Below are positions 34,875-43,774 of a stretch of DNA of 64,000 nt, one piece after another. Source of the stretch: Chloroflexota bacterium. GTDB lineage: Bacteria > Chloroflexota > Anaerolineae > Anaerolineales > UBA4823. The DNA lies in assembly GCA_029782365.1 (NCBI GenBank), contig JAKOUW010000014.1, positions 1-64,000 of the forward strand, in the 5' to 3' direction. The notes beneath the pieces were generated by a model. It was given only the letters and a program-made list of their open reading frames with translations. It did no database searches and was not told where the DNA came from. Position 1 is the first letter of the stretch. The number at the start of each line of letters is the position of its first letter. The position numbers were made by a program, and so were the translations under genes.

Positions 34875-35993
34875 TCATTCAACAGGTATGCTCAGTTGAG
34901 CGGCTGGGGGTTGTTTTGAACGCCTGGTTGATGCCTTGCCCTGCAGACGGAGGGAGATTTGACGGTCAACCTTACCCATTGGATATTGGTCAAGATCGGC
35001 GGGCTTGACCCAGTTCAAATCGCTGGCTGCCAGCGGCTGCGGCTCGCCCTCAACCAGAGCGCATTGAAATGCGTGCAGGGTTATTTTGAAATGGGTAAAG
35101 GCATGGCGGTAAATTCCAAACGGTTCACCCACCGAAATTTCGGCGCCCAACTCTTCGCAAATTTCGCGTTTCAGGCAAGCCGACAGGCTTTCGCCGTCGT
35201 GGGCTTTTCCGCCAGGGAATTCCCACAATCCGCCAAGCAAACCATTTTCAGGGCGGCGGGCGATCAGGACGCGGCCATGTCTGGCAATGACTGCCGCTGT
35301 GACCGTATAATGCGGTACGACCTGCCGGATAGGGAGCACCGGCCGCTGCTCTTGCACCCCCAACAGCCTGGCCTGGCAGTGTTCTGCCAGCGGACACAGT
35401 CCGCAGGCAGGCTGGCGAGGCGTGCAGATCAGCGCGCCCAGGTCCATCCAGGCCTGGTTGTAATCGCCAGCCTGGCCAGGCGGCAAGTGTTCTGCCGCCA
35501 GCCCCCACAGGCGCTTTTCGCCTTCCGGTGAGCGAGCCGGAATGTCCACATTAAAGATACGCGCCAGTACGCGCCGGATATTGCCATCCAGGGCGGCTTC
35601 ATCCTGGTGAAAGGCCAACGAGGCAACTGCGGCGGCTGTGTAGCGGCCTACGCCCGGCAGCTTGATTAACGCTTCGACCGTTTGCGGCAGTTCGCCTTGA
35701 TAATCATTCATCACCATGCGGGCGGCGCGGTGCAGGCTGCGCGCCCGTGAGTAATACCCCAGCCCTTCCCAGGCAGCCAGCACATCCTGCAGGTCGGCTT
35801 GCGCCAGGTCGGCAAGGGAGGGAAAGCGTTCCATCCAGCGGGAGAAATAACCCAAGACCGTTTCCACGCGCGTTTGCTGCAGCATAATTTCAGAGACCCA
35901 AACAGCATAGGGATCTGGGTGTCCACGCCAGGGCAGACGGCGTTGATTGCGCTGATACCAGCTTAGCAATTGGCTGGATATAGGAGAGATCAT
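34875..35993 (-). CDS. mutY: A/G-specific adenine DNA glycosylase
   Basis: 372 residues. Removes A paired with 8-oxoguanine. WRGHPDPYAVWVSEIMLQQT is the start of the HhH-GPD domain, with the hairpin and Asp region in LPGVGRYTAAAVASLA. The iron-sulfur ligands are C-x6-C-x2-C-x5-C (ICTPRQPACGLCPLAEHC). The C-terminal NUDIX-like domain reads 8-oxoG (GLWEFPGGKAHDGES). It has the full usual length. Confidence 0.95.
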   Translation of the reverse strand: MISPISSQLLSWYQRNQRRLPWRGHPDPYAVWVSEIMLQQTRVETVLGYFSRWMERFPSLADLAQADLQDVLAAWEGLGYYSRARSLHRAARMVMNDYQGELPQTVEALIKLPGVGRYTAAAVASLAFHQDEAALDGNIRRVLARIFNVDIPARSPEGEKRLWGLAAEHLPPGQAGDYNQAWMDLGALICTPRQPACGLCPLAEHCQARLLGVQEQRPVLPIRQVVPHYTVTAAVIARHGRVLIARRPENGLLGGLWEFPGGKAHDGESLSACLKREICEELGAEISVGEPFGIYRHAFTHFKITLHAFQCALVEGEPQPLAASDLNWVKPADLDQYPMGKVDRQISLRLQGKASTRRSKQPPAAQLSIPVE

Positions 35994-36006
35994 TGCTCGC
36001 AGGCTG

Positions 36007-36309
36007 TTAAATTTGGAATCCGCCGCGGGAGGTCACGATCTTGTAACGGTAATTGGTCACGTAATCGAGAAGCTGATTGATGAGCGATTTCCATTCTTCA
36101 GAATTGATGGTTTTTTTCATTTCGGCCAGCGTGGGCATTTGCGCGCCTGCCATGATCTGAGGCTGCTCGCCATACATTGTGTACCAGGCATCGCTGGGTT
36201 CCAGGCCCAAGCGCTGCATGCCGGGCACGAAATCGCGCACGACAAACTCAAAATACTCTTGCTCGCGGCCAGTTATGATATCCCAGGTCATCAACAATTT
36301 GACAGTCAT
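36007..36309 (-). CDS. Conserved small protein of unknown function
   Basis: 100 residues, no transmembrane helix, AGGAAG before the ATG. It begins MTVKLLMTWDIITGREQEYF and ends YRYKIVTSRGGFQI. The pattern of strands and helices (LLMTWDI, EYFEFVVRDFVPGM) recalls dimeric alpha-beta barrel (NIPSNAP/ABM) proteins. That is only an impression. It lies between mutY and the metallo-hydrolase gene, all on one strand. Confidence 0.6.
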   Translation of the reverse strand: MTVKLLMTWDIITGREQEYFEFVVRDFVPGMQRLGLEPSDAWYTMYGEQPQIMAGAQMPTLAEMKKTINSEEWKSLINQLLDYVTNYRYKIVTSRGGFQI

Positions 36310-36326
36310 GTTGATTCTTCCTATTC

Positions 36327-36971
36327 CTAATGTTCGTAGGTCAAAACGACGACGCGCGTCTCTTCGGGGATGGATGACACCGTTACCTTTAAGGAGGGCT
36401 GTGCTTCTACAGAGTCCAGGCCCATTTCCTTGATAAACTTATTCAAAGGTGCAAAGTTTAGAGCGCTTTTTGGCGTCGCATAGTGCATTGGGATGACGAT
36501 CCCCGGTTCTAACATGCTGACCACCTCGGCTGCTTTGGCCGCGTTTAGACCACCTCCGCCGCCCACCGGCACGAGGGCGACATGGACATTGCCCAGCGCT
36601 TCAATTTCGGTCTGAGTGGGCACGCGGCTTAAATCACCCAGGTGCGCTACATTTACCCCCTCATATTCGAACACATACAGTGTATTCCTCGGATCTGTTG
36701 TGCTGGTTTTGGAATGCCCATTTGTCTGGATGCCTGTGACGAAAACATTGCCGATCTCGAACTCACCGGGGCCGGTAATCAGGTGTGAATAGCCTTTGAC
36801 GGCTGAAGTGAAGTTGTGCCCGGGCGCATCGTGGCTGACCGTGACGATATCGGCGCGCAATTTGAGCGCCTCATAGCCTGCCACGCGGTGATCATACGGA
36901 TCGGTGACCACGGTCGCCAGGCCACGTTCGGTCAAGCGAAAACACGAAAGCCCATACCAGGTAATTTCCAT
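36327..36971 (-). CDS. Metallo-beta-lactamase-fold hydrolase, UlaG-like
   Basis: 214 residues from ATG 36971 (GGAGG upstream). ITWYGLSCFRLTERG, TDPYDHR, VTVSHDAPGHN, ITGPGEFEIGNVFVTGI, VAHLGDLSR and IVIPMHYATPKS follow the UlaG/YycJ-like MBL pattern. The usual HxHxDH is degenerate (SHDAPGHN), so metal binding may be partial. Substrate unknown. Confidence 0.82.
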   Translation of the reverse strand: MEITWYGLSCFRLTERGLATVVTDPYDHRVAGYEALKLRADIVTVSHDAPGHNFTSAVKGYSHLITGPGEFEIGNVFVTGIQTNGHSKTSTTDPRNTLYVFEYEGVNVAHLGDLSRVPTQTEIEALGNVHVALVPVGGGGGLNAAKAAEVVSMLEPGIVIPMHYATPKSALNFAPLNKFIKEMGLDSVEAQPSLKVTVSSIPEETRVVVLTYEH

Positions 36972-37083
36972 GCAACCTCCAAAAAACACGTTCCCAGGGC
37001 GCCTTTCCAGCACAATCAGGCACGGCTGGTTTGTAGGGTGATTATATCAGAAGAGAGCAGGCCAAAAGTGGTATATTCAAGGC

Positions 37084-37851
37084 ATGCAGCTCCAACCTAC
37101 CTGCACTCCCAGGGCCGCTGTGAGCGAAGAATTCACCGGTCATTGGCGTTTCTCAATCCCACCTGGCCCGTCTGGGCAGTACCGCCTGGCGCAGTTGGAC
37201 GATTACCGGGCGCTGAAACGCAGCCAATTCCGCTGGACGGCTCCACAAAAGCTCACCTTACGGGCGCGTGTTTCGTCGATCAACGTACCTGGCACCTGGG
37301 GTTTTGGCTTCTGGAACGATCCGTTCACTCTGTCTATGGGCCTGGGCGGGATGGCCCGGCGCTTCCCCGCGTTGCCTGATGCAGCCTGGTTTTTCTTCGC
37401 CTCGCCTGAAAATTACCTGTCACTGCGCGACGACTTGCCAGCGCAGGGCTTTTTGGCGGCGACTTTTCGCTCCTCGGCTGTCCCGGCGCCTGTGCTGGCT
37501 TGTGGGGCGCTGGCGCTGCCTCTGTTGGCTTTCCCGCCTGCCGCCCGGCTCGCGCGGCCGGTTTTACGCGCCTGGATCAGGCAGGATGCCGCCCGCGTGC
37601 CAGTGGATCCGCAGGAATGGCATGATTACGAATTGGAATGGCAGGTAAAGAGGGTGCGCCTGGCGGTGGACGGGCAGGAGATTTTAGCGACAGGCATTGC
37701 TCCTCAAGGCAGGTTGGGGCTGGTGATCTGGATTGACAACCAGTTTGCCGCTTTCTCAGGGCAGGGCAGTGTGCGTTTCGGCGCTTTAGAAAATCCCCTG
37801 GCAGCCTGGTTAGAAATTGAGCATTTGCACCTGGCGTCACAAGTACGTTGA
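37084..37851 (+). CDS. Concanavalin A-like lectin/glucanase-fold protein
   Basis: 255 residues. Strand-rich protein with LTLRARVSSINVPGTWGFGFW, HDYELEWQVKRVRLAVDG and GRLGLVIWIDNQFAAF, resembling GH16/ConA-like jelly rolls of unknown function. There is no signal peptide, and I see no catalytic ExDxxE motif, so it is probably not an active GH16. It is divergent from the MBL gene. Its stop overlaps the -35 box of the next gene's promoter. Confidence 0.55.
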   Translation: MQLQPTCTPRAAVSEEFTGHWRFSIPPGPSGQYRLAQLDDYRALKRSQFRWTAPQKLTLRARVSSINVPGTWGFGFWNDPFTLSMGLGGMARRFPALPDAAWFFFASPENYLSLRDDLPAQGFLAATFRSSAVPAPVLACGALALPLLAFPPAARLARPVLRAWIRQDAARVPVDPQEWHDYELEWQVKRVRLAVDGQEILATGIAPQGRLGLVIWIDNQFAAFSGQGSVRFGALENPLAAWLEIEHLHLASQVR

Positions 37852-37876
37852 CGCTCTTTCGAAACGGGTCTACACT
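37848..37876 (+). promoter_or_regulatory. Promoter of the aminotransferase gene
   Basis: TTGACG (37848-37853), 17-nt spacer, TACACT (37871-37876), about 68 nt before ATG 37945. A ribosome site AAGGAG follows. Confidence 0.65.
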
Positions 37877-37944
37877 TGTAATACTACACCCGCCGCGGCG
37901 ATCTGCCCGCGGCGAACCCATCCACCCCAATTCAAGGAGAATTC

Positions 37945-39177
37945 ATGTCCATCAGCCAATTAGCACGCAACATTGCTGAATCGCCCACGCTCGCTTTGAA
38001 TGAAGAAGCGCGCCTGCTGCGCGAGCGCGGTGAAGCGGTTATTAACCTGGGCATTGGCGAACCCAAGAACAAAACGCCTATTGCTGCTGTCCTGTCTTCC
38101 GCGGCGCGCCTGACCGGAGGAGAGGTGAAATATACCCCTCCGGATGGCGCGCCCTCGATGAAAAAAGCCATCATCCGCTATACAGAAGAAAATTATGACC
38201 GCCTGGTGGCTCCTGAAAACGTGATTGTCTCTTACGGCGCCAAGCAGTCTCTGTATAACGTGTTGTTTACCCTGCTCAATCCGCAGGATGAGGTGATCAT
38301 CCTGGCGCCCTATTGGGTAAGCTACCCGGAAATGGTGAAGATGTGTTACGCTGTGCCTGTCATCGTCACCCCGCTGGACGGCACTTTCCAGCCGCGCTTC
38401 GAAGACATCGAGCGGGCCGTCTCGGGTTACACCAAGGCGATCATCATTAATTCACCTAATAACCCCTCCGGCTGTGTTTTTGAAGACGAGTTCATTGCAA
38501 AGATTGTGGATTTTTGCGAACGAAAGCACATTTATCTCATCATGGATGATATTTACCACCGGCTGGTGTTCGATGGCCGTCACGCCACTCCGGCGTATCA
38601 CTTTACCAAAGTGCCTTTAGAAGATTCTATGGTGATCGTGGTCAATGGTGTGTCCAAGCTGTATGGAATGACCGGCTTCCGCATTGGTTGGGCAATCGCG
38701 CCGCGCAGCCTGGTGCAGGTGATGACCAACGTACAAGCGCAAACCACCTCGTGCACTTCGGTGGTGCTGCAGGCAGCCGCCGAAGGCGCCCTGACCGGTC
38801 TGCAAAACGTGGTGGAGAACTTGCGCCTGGCTTTTCAAAACAACCGGGATGTGATTTACCAGGAATTGAAATCATTCAACGGCTTGCGGGTGCAAAAACC
38901 GGACGGCACGTTTTATATCCTGCCCGATTTTCGCGCCTTCCTGCCATCAGCTCAGGCCAGGGATTCGGTTGAATTGGCGCGTTTTTTACTGCGCAAGACC
39001 ATGGTAGTGACTGTGCCAGGCAGGGACTTCGGTATGGAAGGTCACCTGCGCCTTTCGTTTGCCGGCACGATCAAAGAGCTTACCACGGCTGTAGAGCGCA
39101 TGAAATGGGCGCTCGATCCCAATTCACCCAACGAAATCTACATCGGTGACCGCAAGCTGATCCGGGATTGGATGTAA
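37945..39177 (+). CDS. Class I/II pyridoxal-phosphate aminotransferase
   Basis: 410 residues, aspartate-aminotransferase fold type I. INLGIGEPKNKTPIAA is at the start, then SYGAKQSLYNVLFTL, NSPNNPSGCVFEDE (substrate Asn), DDIYHRLVFDG and the PLP lysine in VNGVSKLYGMTGFRIGW. The C-terminal Arg region is present near GHLRLSFAG. Most likely an aspartate or broad-specificity aminotransferase, supplying oxaloacetate to the PEP carboxykinase encoded next; that link is inference. Confidence 0.88.
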   Translation: MSISQLARNIAESPTLALNEEARLLRERGEAVINLGIGEPKNKTPIAAVLSSAARLTGGEVKYTPPDGAPSMKKAIIRYTEENYDRLVAPENVIVSYGAKQSLYNVLFTLLNPQDEVIILAPYWVSYPEMVKMCYAVPVIVTPLDGTFQPRFEDIERAVSGYTKAIIINSPNNPSGCVFEDEFIAKIVDFCERKHIYLIMDDIYHRLVFDGRHATPAYHFTKVPLEDSMVIVVNGVSKLYGMTGFRIGWAIAPRSLVQVMTNVQAQTTSCTSVVLQAAAEGALTGLQNVVENLRLAFQNNRDVIYQELKSFNGLRVQKPDGTFYILPDFRAFLPSAQARDSVELARFLLRKTMVVTVPGRDFGMEGHLRLSFAGTIKELTTAVERMKWALDPNSPNEIYIGDRKLIRDWM

Positions 39178-39182
39178 ACGCT

Positions 39183-40823
39183 ATGAATAATTTATTGAAT
39201 ATCGCAACACCAGCTGAGGCGCAGTCTGCGGCGCTCAAGGCTGATTATGGGTTAGATAACCACGGCCTGACCAACCTGCGCAAGGTCTATTGGAACCTGC
39301 CGATGGAGGCGCTTTATGAAGAAGCTGTGTTCCGCAACGAAGGTAAGCTGAGCGCCTGGGGTCCGTTGGTGGTCAACACCGGCAAGCACACCGCCCGGGC
39401 GGCCAACGACAAATTCATTGTGCGCGACACGGCTGTGGAAGAACACGTTTGGTGGGGGCAATATAACCGGCCGTATGCTGCCGATAAATTTCATGACCTG
39501 TACAACCGCGTGCAGGGTTATTTGCAAGGCCGCGATATCTTCGTCCAGGATTGTTACGCCGGGGCGGATCCGAACTACCGCCTGCCGGTGCGCATCATTA
39601 CGGAATTCGCCTGGCATTCGATGTTTGCCCGCAATATGTTCCTGACCCCTCGTTCAGCCGAGGAATATCACCGGCATATGCCCGAGTTCACAGTGATCGC
39701 AGTGCCCGGTTTTCAATCTTTCCCTCAGGTGGACTGCACCCCCACACAGACCGTGATTGCGCTCAGCTTTGAGCAAAAGCTGTGCATCATCGGCAATACT
39801 GGCTACGCAGGCGAAATCAAGAAGTCGATTTTCACGATCATGAACTACCTGCTGCCGTTGGAGGGTGTGATGACCATGCACTGCTCGGCAAACCAGGGTG
39901 AGAAGGGCGATGTGGCTTTGTTCTTTGGCCTGTCTGGCACAGGCAAAACCACGTTGAGCGCCGATCCGCACCGCCGCCTGATCGGCGATGATGAGCACGG
40001 CTGGTCGGACGACGGGGTTTTCAACTTCGAAGGCGGCTGCTACGCCAAGGTGATCGCCCTTTCGCCGACCGCCGAGCCTCAGATCTACGCCTGCACGCGG
40101 CGCTTTGGCACCATATTGGAAAATGTGCCCTATGATCCCATTTCGCGCCTGATCGATTTGAATGATGACACCCTGACGGAAAACACGCGCGCTTCCTACC
40201 CTTTGGAGTTTATCGATAATGCCCTGCCCGAAAAGATGGGCGGGCATCCGCAGAATATCATCATGCTCACGTGCGATGCCAGTGGCGTGATGCCCCCGGT
40301 CGCCCACCTGACGCCCGACCAGGCCCTCTACCATTTTATCTCTGGCTATACCGCCAAGGTGGGCGGCACCGAAATTGGGCTGGGTAAAGAGCCAGAGATT
40401 ACATTCTCCGCTTGTTTTGGCGGACCGTTTATGGTGCATCATCCCGCGTTTTATGCGGACATTTTGAAGCGGAAAATCCTGCGTTACGGCGCAAACTGCT
40501 GGCTGCTAAACACCGGATGGGTGGGCGGTCCCTACGGGGTGGGCAAGCGCATCAGCATTGGCCATACGCGTGCCCTGCTTAACGCAGTTTTAAATGGCGA
40601 GCTAACTAATGTTGAGGCGGTGATTGATCCGGTCTTTGGTTTCGCCGTGCCGCAGCACTGCCCGGGCGTGCCCGACAGCGTGCTGGATCCGGCCTCGTCC
40701 TGGAGCAGCCGTGAAATTTACATGAAACGCTATCGAGCGCTGGCCTCACGTTTCATCGATAATTTCAAGCGCTTTGAAGATGGCGCGCCGGCGGAAGTAA
40801 CTGCCGCAGGTCCGAAAATATAA
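39183..40823 (+). CDS. pckA: ATP-dependent phosphoenolpyruvate carboxykinase
   Basis: Converts oxaloacetate and ATP to phosphoenolpyruvate, CO2 and ADP. 546 residues from ATG 39183; TTG 39168 would overlap the preceding gene. Signatures: VNTGKHTARAANDKFIV, the kinase-1a loop FGLSGTGKTTLSADP, GDDEHGWSDDGVFNFEGGCY with metal ligands, and ENTRASYPLEFI. It follows the aminotransferase gene by 5 nt, so the two form an operon ending at the terminator at 40835. Confidence 0.95.
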   Translation: MNNLLNIATPAEAQSAALKADYGLDNHGLTNLRKVYWNLPMEALYEEAVFRNEGKLSAWGPLVVNTGKHTARAANDKFIVRDTAVEEHVWWGQYNRPYAADKFHDLYNRVQGYLQGRDIFVQDCYAGADPNYRLPVRIITEFAWHSMFARNMFLTPRSAEEYHRHMPEFTVIAVPGFQSFPQVDCTPTQTVIALSFEQKLCIIGNTGYAGEIKKSIFTIMNYLLPLEGVMTMHCSANQGEKGDVALFFGLSGTGKTTLSADPHRRLIGDDEHGWSDDGVFNFEGGCYAKVIALSPTAEPQIYACTRRFGTILENVPYDPISRLIDLNDDTLTENTRASYPLEFIDNALPEKMGGHPQNIIMLTCDASGVMPPVAHLTPDQALYHFISGYTAKVGGTEIGLGKEPEITFSACFGGPFMVHHPAFYADILKRKILRYGANCWLLNTGWVGGPYGVGKRISIGHTRALLNAVLNGELTNVEAVIDPVFGFAVPQHCPGVPDSVLDPASSWSSREIYMKRYRALASRFIDNFKRFEDGAPAEVTAAGPKI

Positions 40824-40834
40824 CCTCGCTCTAC

Positions 40835-40876
40835 CAGGGGCTGTCTTGATTGAAAACAGCCCCTGAAATATTTTTT
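40835..40876 (+). terminator. Terminator after pckA
   Basis: CAGGGGCTGT (40835-40844) pairs with ACAGCCCCTG (40856-40865), followed by AAATATTTTTT. Confidence 0.88.
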
Positions 40877-40951
40877 AAGCAGCAATTCGTGTTTCTTAAA
40901 ATACTGGAGCAGGATTGCTTGTGAAAAGCGTGACCAAAGCGCCGATTCTTC

Positions 40952-40980
40952 TTGACAATCCATGCCCATGTGTGTAAAAT
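40952..40980 (+). promoter_or_regulatory. Promoter of the tRNA array
   Basis: TTGACA (40952-40957), 17-nt spacer, TAAAAT (40975-40980), 39 nt before tRNA-Phe. Confidence 0.8.
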
Positions 40981-41019
40981 TAGCGGGCGTTGGCAAACAG
41001 GTAAGGCTGGCGCTTACCG

Positions 41020-41092
41020 GCCGAGATAGCTCAGTTGGTAGAGCACGCGACTGAAAATTGCGGTGTCGCCAGTTCGATCCTGGCTCTCGGCA
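41020..41092 (+). tRNA. tRNA-Phe (GAA)
   Basis: Acceptor GCCGAGA/TCTCGGC, D arm GCTC...GAGC, anticodon loop CTGAAAA (GAA), T arm CCAGTTCGATCCTGG. CCA not encoded. Confidence 0.95.
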
Positions 41093-41117
41093 CTGTGTTC
41101 GAGGAAGGCCGAAATAT

Positions 41118-41190
41118 GCGGGCATGGTTCAGTTGGTAGAATGCCTCCTTGCCAAGGAGGAGGTCACGGGTTCGAGTCCCGTTGCCCGCT
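41118..41190 (+). tRNA. tRNA-Gly (GCC)
   Basis: Acceptor GCGGGCA/TGCCCGC, anticodon stem CCTCC/GGAGG around loop TTGCCAA (GCC), T arm CGGGTTCGAGTCCCG. Confidence 0.95.
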
Positions 41191-41194
41191 CTAT

Positions 41195-41229
41195 AGCTGA
41201 CAGTCGTCGAGCTGTCAGCTAGTTTTTTA
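41195..41229 (+). terminator. Terminator after tRNA-Gly
   Basis: AGCTGACAG (41195-41203) pairs with CTGTCAGCT (41212-41220), followed by AGTTTTTTA. Confidence 0.85.
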
Positions 41230-41246
41230 TAAATGATGGTTGAAAT

Positions 41247-41337
41247 GGCGTTGTGATCGGGCGTGACATACACGCCTGGGCAAGGCAAGGTCTGCAAAAC
41301 GGTAAGCGCAGCTACGAGCACGGGTTCAAATCCCGGC
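41247..41337 (+). pseudogene. Degenerate tRNA-Cys-like sequence, copy 1
   Basis: Starts like the neighbouring tRNA-Cys (GGCGTTGTG against GGCGTCGTG), keeps GGCAAGG, CTGCAAAAC and the T arm ACGGGTTCAAATCCCG. It has an extra hairpin (GGCGTG-ACATA-CACGCC) in the D region and about a dozen extra bases in the variable region. The 3' acceptor strand does not pair with the 5' strand. It resembles 45679-45770. Confidence 0.55.
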
Positions 41338-41356
41338 AAAATGGAATAGTGTAAAT

Positions 41357-41427
41357 GGCGTCGTGGCCAAGTGGCAAGGCAAGGGTCTGCAAAACCCTGA
41401 TCACGGGTTCAAATCCCGTCGACGCCT
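41357..41427 (+). tRNA. tRNA-Cys (GCA)
   Basis: Acceptor GGCGTCG/CGACGCC, anticodon stem AGGGT/ACCCT around loop CTGCAAA (GCA), T arm ACGGGTTCAAATCCCGT. From base 41382 on, this copy is repeated exactly at 45596, so its 3' half may have been supplied by an integrating element. Confidence 0.95.
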
Positions 41428-41433
41428 CTGAAA
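41382..41433 (+). repeat. 52-bp direct repeat (attachment-site like), left copy
   Basis: Covers the anticodon arm to the 3' end of tRNA-Cys plus six bases. Identical to 45596-45647, 4.2 kb to the right. A tRNA 3' half repeated at the far end is the usual trace of tyrosine-recombinase integration. Confidence 0.75.
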
Positions 41434-41564
41434 AACAAATAATTTACCCGTTGGCTCATAGCCTGCACAGGGTCGTCGAATTAGACATGTGAGATAATTC
41501 TACACCCTGTCGGGGACGGCCTGCAAGGATTTTTCTCTTCCGAAAAGCCCCTGTGGGCGATCAG

Positions 41565-41595
41565 ACTCTCGTTTTCTGCGAGAGTTTGTTTTTCT
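41565..41595 (+). terminator. Terminator downstream of tRNA-Cys
   Basis: ACTCTCG (41565-41571) pairs with CGAGAGT (41579-41585), followed by TTGTTTTTCT. It would now end tRNA-Cys transcripts, since the terminator next to the right-hand repeat is 4 kb away. Confidence 0.75.
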
Positions 41596-41629
41596 ACTCC
41601 CCTGGTTTCTCTGCGCTTACCCTATAAGC

Positions 41630-42030
41630 GGGTATTGCAGAATCTCAAGCACCGACCAGGGCATGGTCGGTCAACCGGCAGCCATCGCCGGGGTGCGGGG
41701 GCGCCGCTTGCGCAGCCTGCCGCGCGGGGAGTACTCATCATTAGTAAGCGCAACGCGTAAACTTTGATGAGGATGGGCAAAATGGTAGTAGGCGCGAAAC
41801 CAGGCCTGAGATGCATTCAGCGAGCGAGTGGAGCAGGGCAGGCTCCAGGTGCGGCGGGCCAGAAAAGAAATGCTGTGCCGCAGGGTCAGGTTGAGACGTT
41901 CAACGAAGGACGTCTGGATCCGACCCGACAGGTCAACCGCCTTGAGCCGGGAGCGCAGATCTGCCAGCGAACCCAAAGCATGTGGTGTTCGACATTCAAC
42001 AGACGGTCGCGGCGCTGAATTTTTTGACAT
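41630..42030 (-). pseudogene. Transposase remnant (DDE, C-terminal part)
   Basis: The frame from 42030 to 41671 encodes VDLSGRIQTSFVERLNLTLR, FLARRTW, FRAYYHFAHPHQSLRVAL and RTPAMAAG, the C-terminal part of a DDE transposase. The N-terminal two thirds are missing. After the stop at 41671 the same frame goes on with PWSVLEILQYPL, the expected end of such proteins, so a small frame disturbance produced the stop. I cannot name the IS family. Confidence 0.65.
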
Positions 42031-42223
42031 ACCTTAGCGTTTAATGACTTGGCCCACAGGTGCAAAAATACTATTTTTTCGACCCATAGAGGTGCGGAAT
42101 GTAGGCTATGAGTAACGATCTATGGTACACCTCTGGCGAATGAGAGGAGTTTTTAAGCCTGGTTTACAATTATCCGATGAGTTGGCCGCCAAATTGTCCC
42201 GCGCCTGTGAGGCGATCCATTTA

Positions 42224-42264
42224 TTAACCTAAGCGAATGGGTCGCTCCCCCTCGCTTAGGTTAA
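42224..42264. repeat. 13-bp perfect inverted repeat upstream of promoter
   Basis: TTAACCTAAGCGA (42224-42236) and TCGCTTAGGTTAA (42252-42264) with a 15-nt loop. It ends 8 nt before the -35 box of the ATPase gene, so it could be an operator. It could also be the end of an old element. Confidence 0.6.
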
Positions 42265-42272
42265 CACCATTC

Positions 42273-42301
42273 TTGACTCGCTGCTGCATGGGCCGTATAA
42301 T
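42273..42301 (+). promoter_or_regulatory. Promoter of the ATPase gene
   Basis: TTGACT (42273-42278), 17-nt spacer, TATAAT (42296-42301), 42 nt before ATG 42344. Confidence 0.8.
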
Positions 42302-42343
42302 CTCTATGTAAAGATTATTAGAATTATTGTATAGGGATTCGCT

Positions 42344-43774
42344 ATGAATAAATTTGTTGGCCGGCAGGCTGAAATCATCGAACTAAACAGGTTGTTGAAA
42401 GATCGTACCAGGTTGGCTCAATTTGTTGTCGTGTACGGACGACGCAGAGTCGGAAAAACATCCTTACTGCTACATTGGGCACAGCAAACCGGGCTACCGT
42501 ATATGTATTGGGTCGCTCACCGCGAGACCGCCGAGTCAGCTCGTTATAGTCTGGCGCGGGCTTTTTGGAAATACGCTTTTCCTGGGCAAACCCCACCCCG
42601 CTTTGATACCTGGGAAGCCTTGTTCGAGTATATGGCTGGAGAAATCGGAGATAACCCGCCGATCATGATCTGGGATGAATTCCCTTACGCGGCAGAATCG
42701 GATCCGTCCCTTCCCTCTCATCTACAGGCTGCCTGGGATCACCTTTTCAAGCAAAAGCCGATGATGTTGATCCTTGCAGGTTCTCACGTCGGGATGATGG
42801 TTGATATGATGAGCTATCAGGCTCCGTTATACGGGCGTTTTAGCGGACAGTTTTTTCTCAAACCGCTGAACTTTGCCGCTCTCAGTGAGTTCTTTCCCCA
42901 CTACGATGCCGCTGAGCGCGTCGCTACATATGCTTGCCTGGGTGGGGTTCCAGCTTATCTGGAATGGTTCAATCCGGCTCAAAGCCTGGTGGCCAACATC
43001 AAACAACACTTGTTTTCGCCAAGCGGGATGTTTCGCAGTGAACCGACCCTGCTGGTCGGCGATCTTGTTCGTGAAACACGTCTGTACGAAGCCATTATTC
43101 GCGCCATTGCCAACGGCGCCCATACGCCGGGCGAGATGACCACAGAAACCAGTATCTCATCGCCCAACTTACAGCCATACCTTAAGCGATTGTTGGAACT
43201 GCATCTGATCGAACGCAGGGTGCCGGCAACCATTCCCCATTTGCAAAGGGAAACCACTACTCGCAGTCGTTATCATATCAGTGATCCCTATCTACGTTTC
43301 TACTATCGCTTCATCGAGCCCGATTTGGATCTGATTGAACTGGGCCAGACGGATGTCGTCTGGAACAAAATCAGCGAGCAGTTTCGAGCTTTTGTGGGTG
43401 TAACCACTTTTGAGGAATTATGCCGTGATTGGGTGGCCAATCAGACCCGCAAGGGTAAGATGCCTTTCCTATTTCAGTTTTTGGGCAGCCACTGGTCAGG
43501 GGATGCCCAGGTAGACGTAGTTGCGATTAACTGGCGCGAAAAAGCCATTCTGCTGGGTGAGTGCAAATGGGGTCTGGAGAGTGTTGGACGGAACGTCGTT
43601 CGGGAATTGATCGAGAAATCACCCCTGGTTGTCCCCGATAAAGATTGGCAGGTACATTATGCTTTCTTCGCCCGAGCTGGTTTTACAGAAGCTGCGCGCA
43701 CTGAAGCAGAGTCGGTTAATGCACAAATGATTGACTTGACCAGATTGGATCATGATTTGAGAGAAACAGCCTAA
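42344..43774 (+). CDS. Archaeal-type ATPase with DUF234-like C-terminal domain
   Basis: 476 residues. NKFVGRQAEIIELNRLL leads into Walker A YGRRRVGKTSLL (residues ~29-40), and MIWDEFPYAAES is the Walker B region. ILAGSHVGMM and YGRFSGQFFLKPL follow. The C-terminal ~150 residues (SRYHISDPYLRFYYRFIEP to WREKAILLGECKWGLESVG) are the DUF234/restriction-endonuclease-like domain, with an E-x-K element in GECKW. Such proteins are common in archaea and Chloroflexota and are often mobile; their role is unknown. It is the only intact large gene inside the tRNA-Cys-bounded segment. Confidence 0.88.
   Translation: MNKFVGRQAEIIELNRLLKDRTRLAQFVVVYGRRRVGKTSLLLHWAQQTGLPYMYWVAHRETAESARYSLARAFWKYAFPGQTPPRFDTWEALFEYMAGEIGDNPPIMIWDEFPYAAESDPSLPSHLQAAWDHLFKQKPMMLILAGSHVGMMVDMMSYQAPLYGRFSGQFFLKPLNFAALSEFFPHYDAAERVATYACLGGVPAYLEWFNPAQSLVANIKQHLFSPSGMFRSEPTLLVGDLVRETRLYEAIIRAIANGAHTPGEMTTETSISSPNLQPYLKRLLELHLIERRVPATIPHLQRETTTRSRYHISDPYLRFYYRFIEPDLDLIELGQTDVVWNKISEQFRAFVGVTTFEELCRDWVANQTRKGKMPFLFQFLGSHWSGDAQVDVVAINWREKAILLGECKWGLESVGRNVVRELIEKSPLVVPDKDWQVHYAFFARAGFTEAARTEAESVNAQMIDLTRLDHDLRETA

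Larger units (their letters stand above)
42031..42343. other. Intergenic region before the ATPase gene
   Basis: No gene seen. It holds a 13-bp inverted repeat (42224-42264) and the ATPase promoter (42273-42301). AGAGGTG and CACCTCT also face each other at about 42088-42135. The rest shows nothing I recognise. Confidence 0.5.

Noticed and set aside
41247-41337. A fourth functional tRNA in the array
   Set aside because: The two acceptor strands do not pair and the anticodon stem is only about two pairs.
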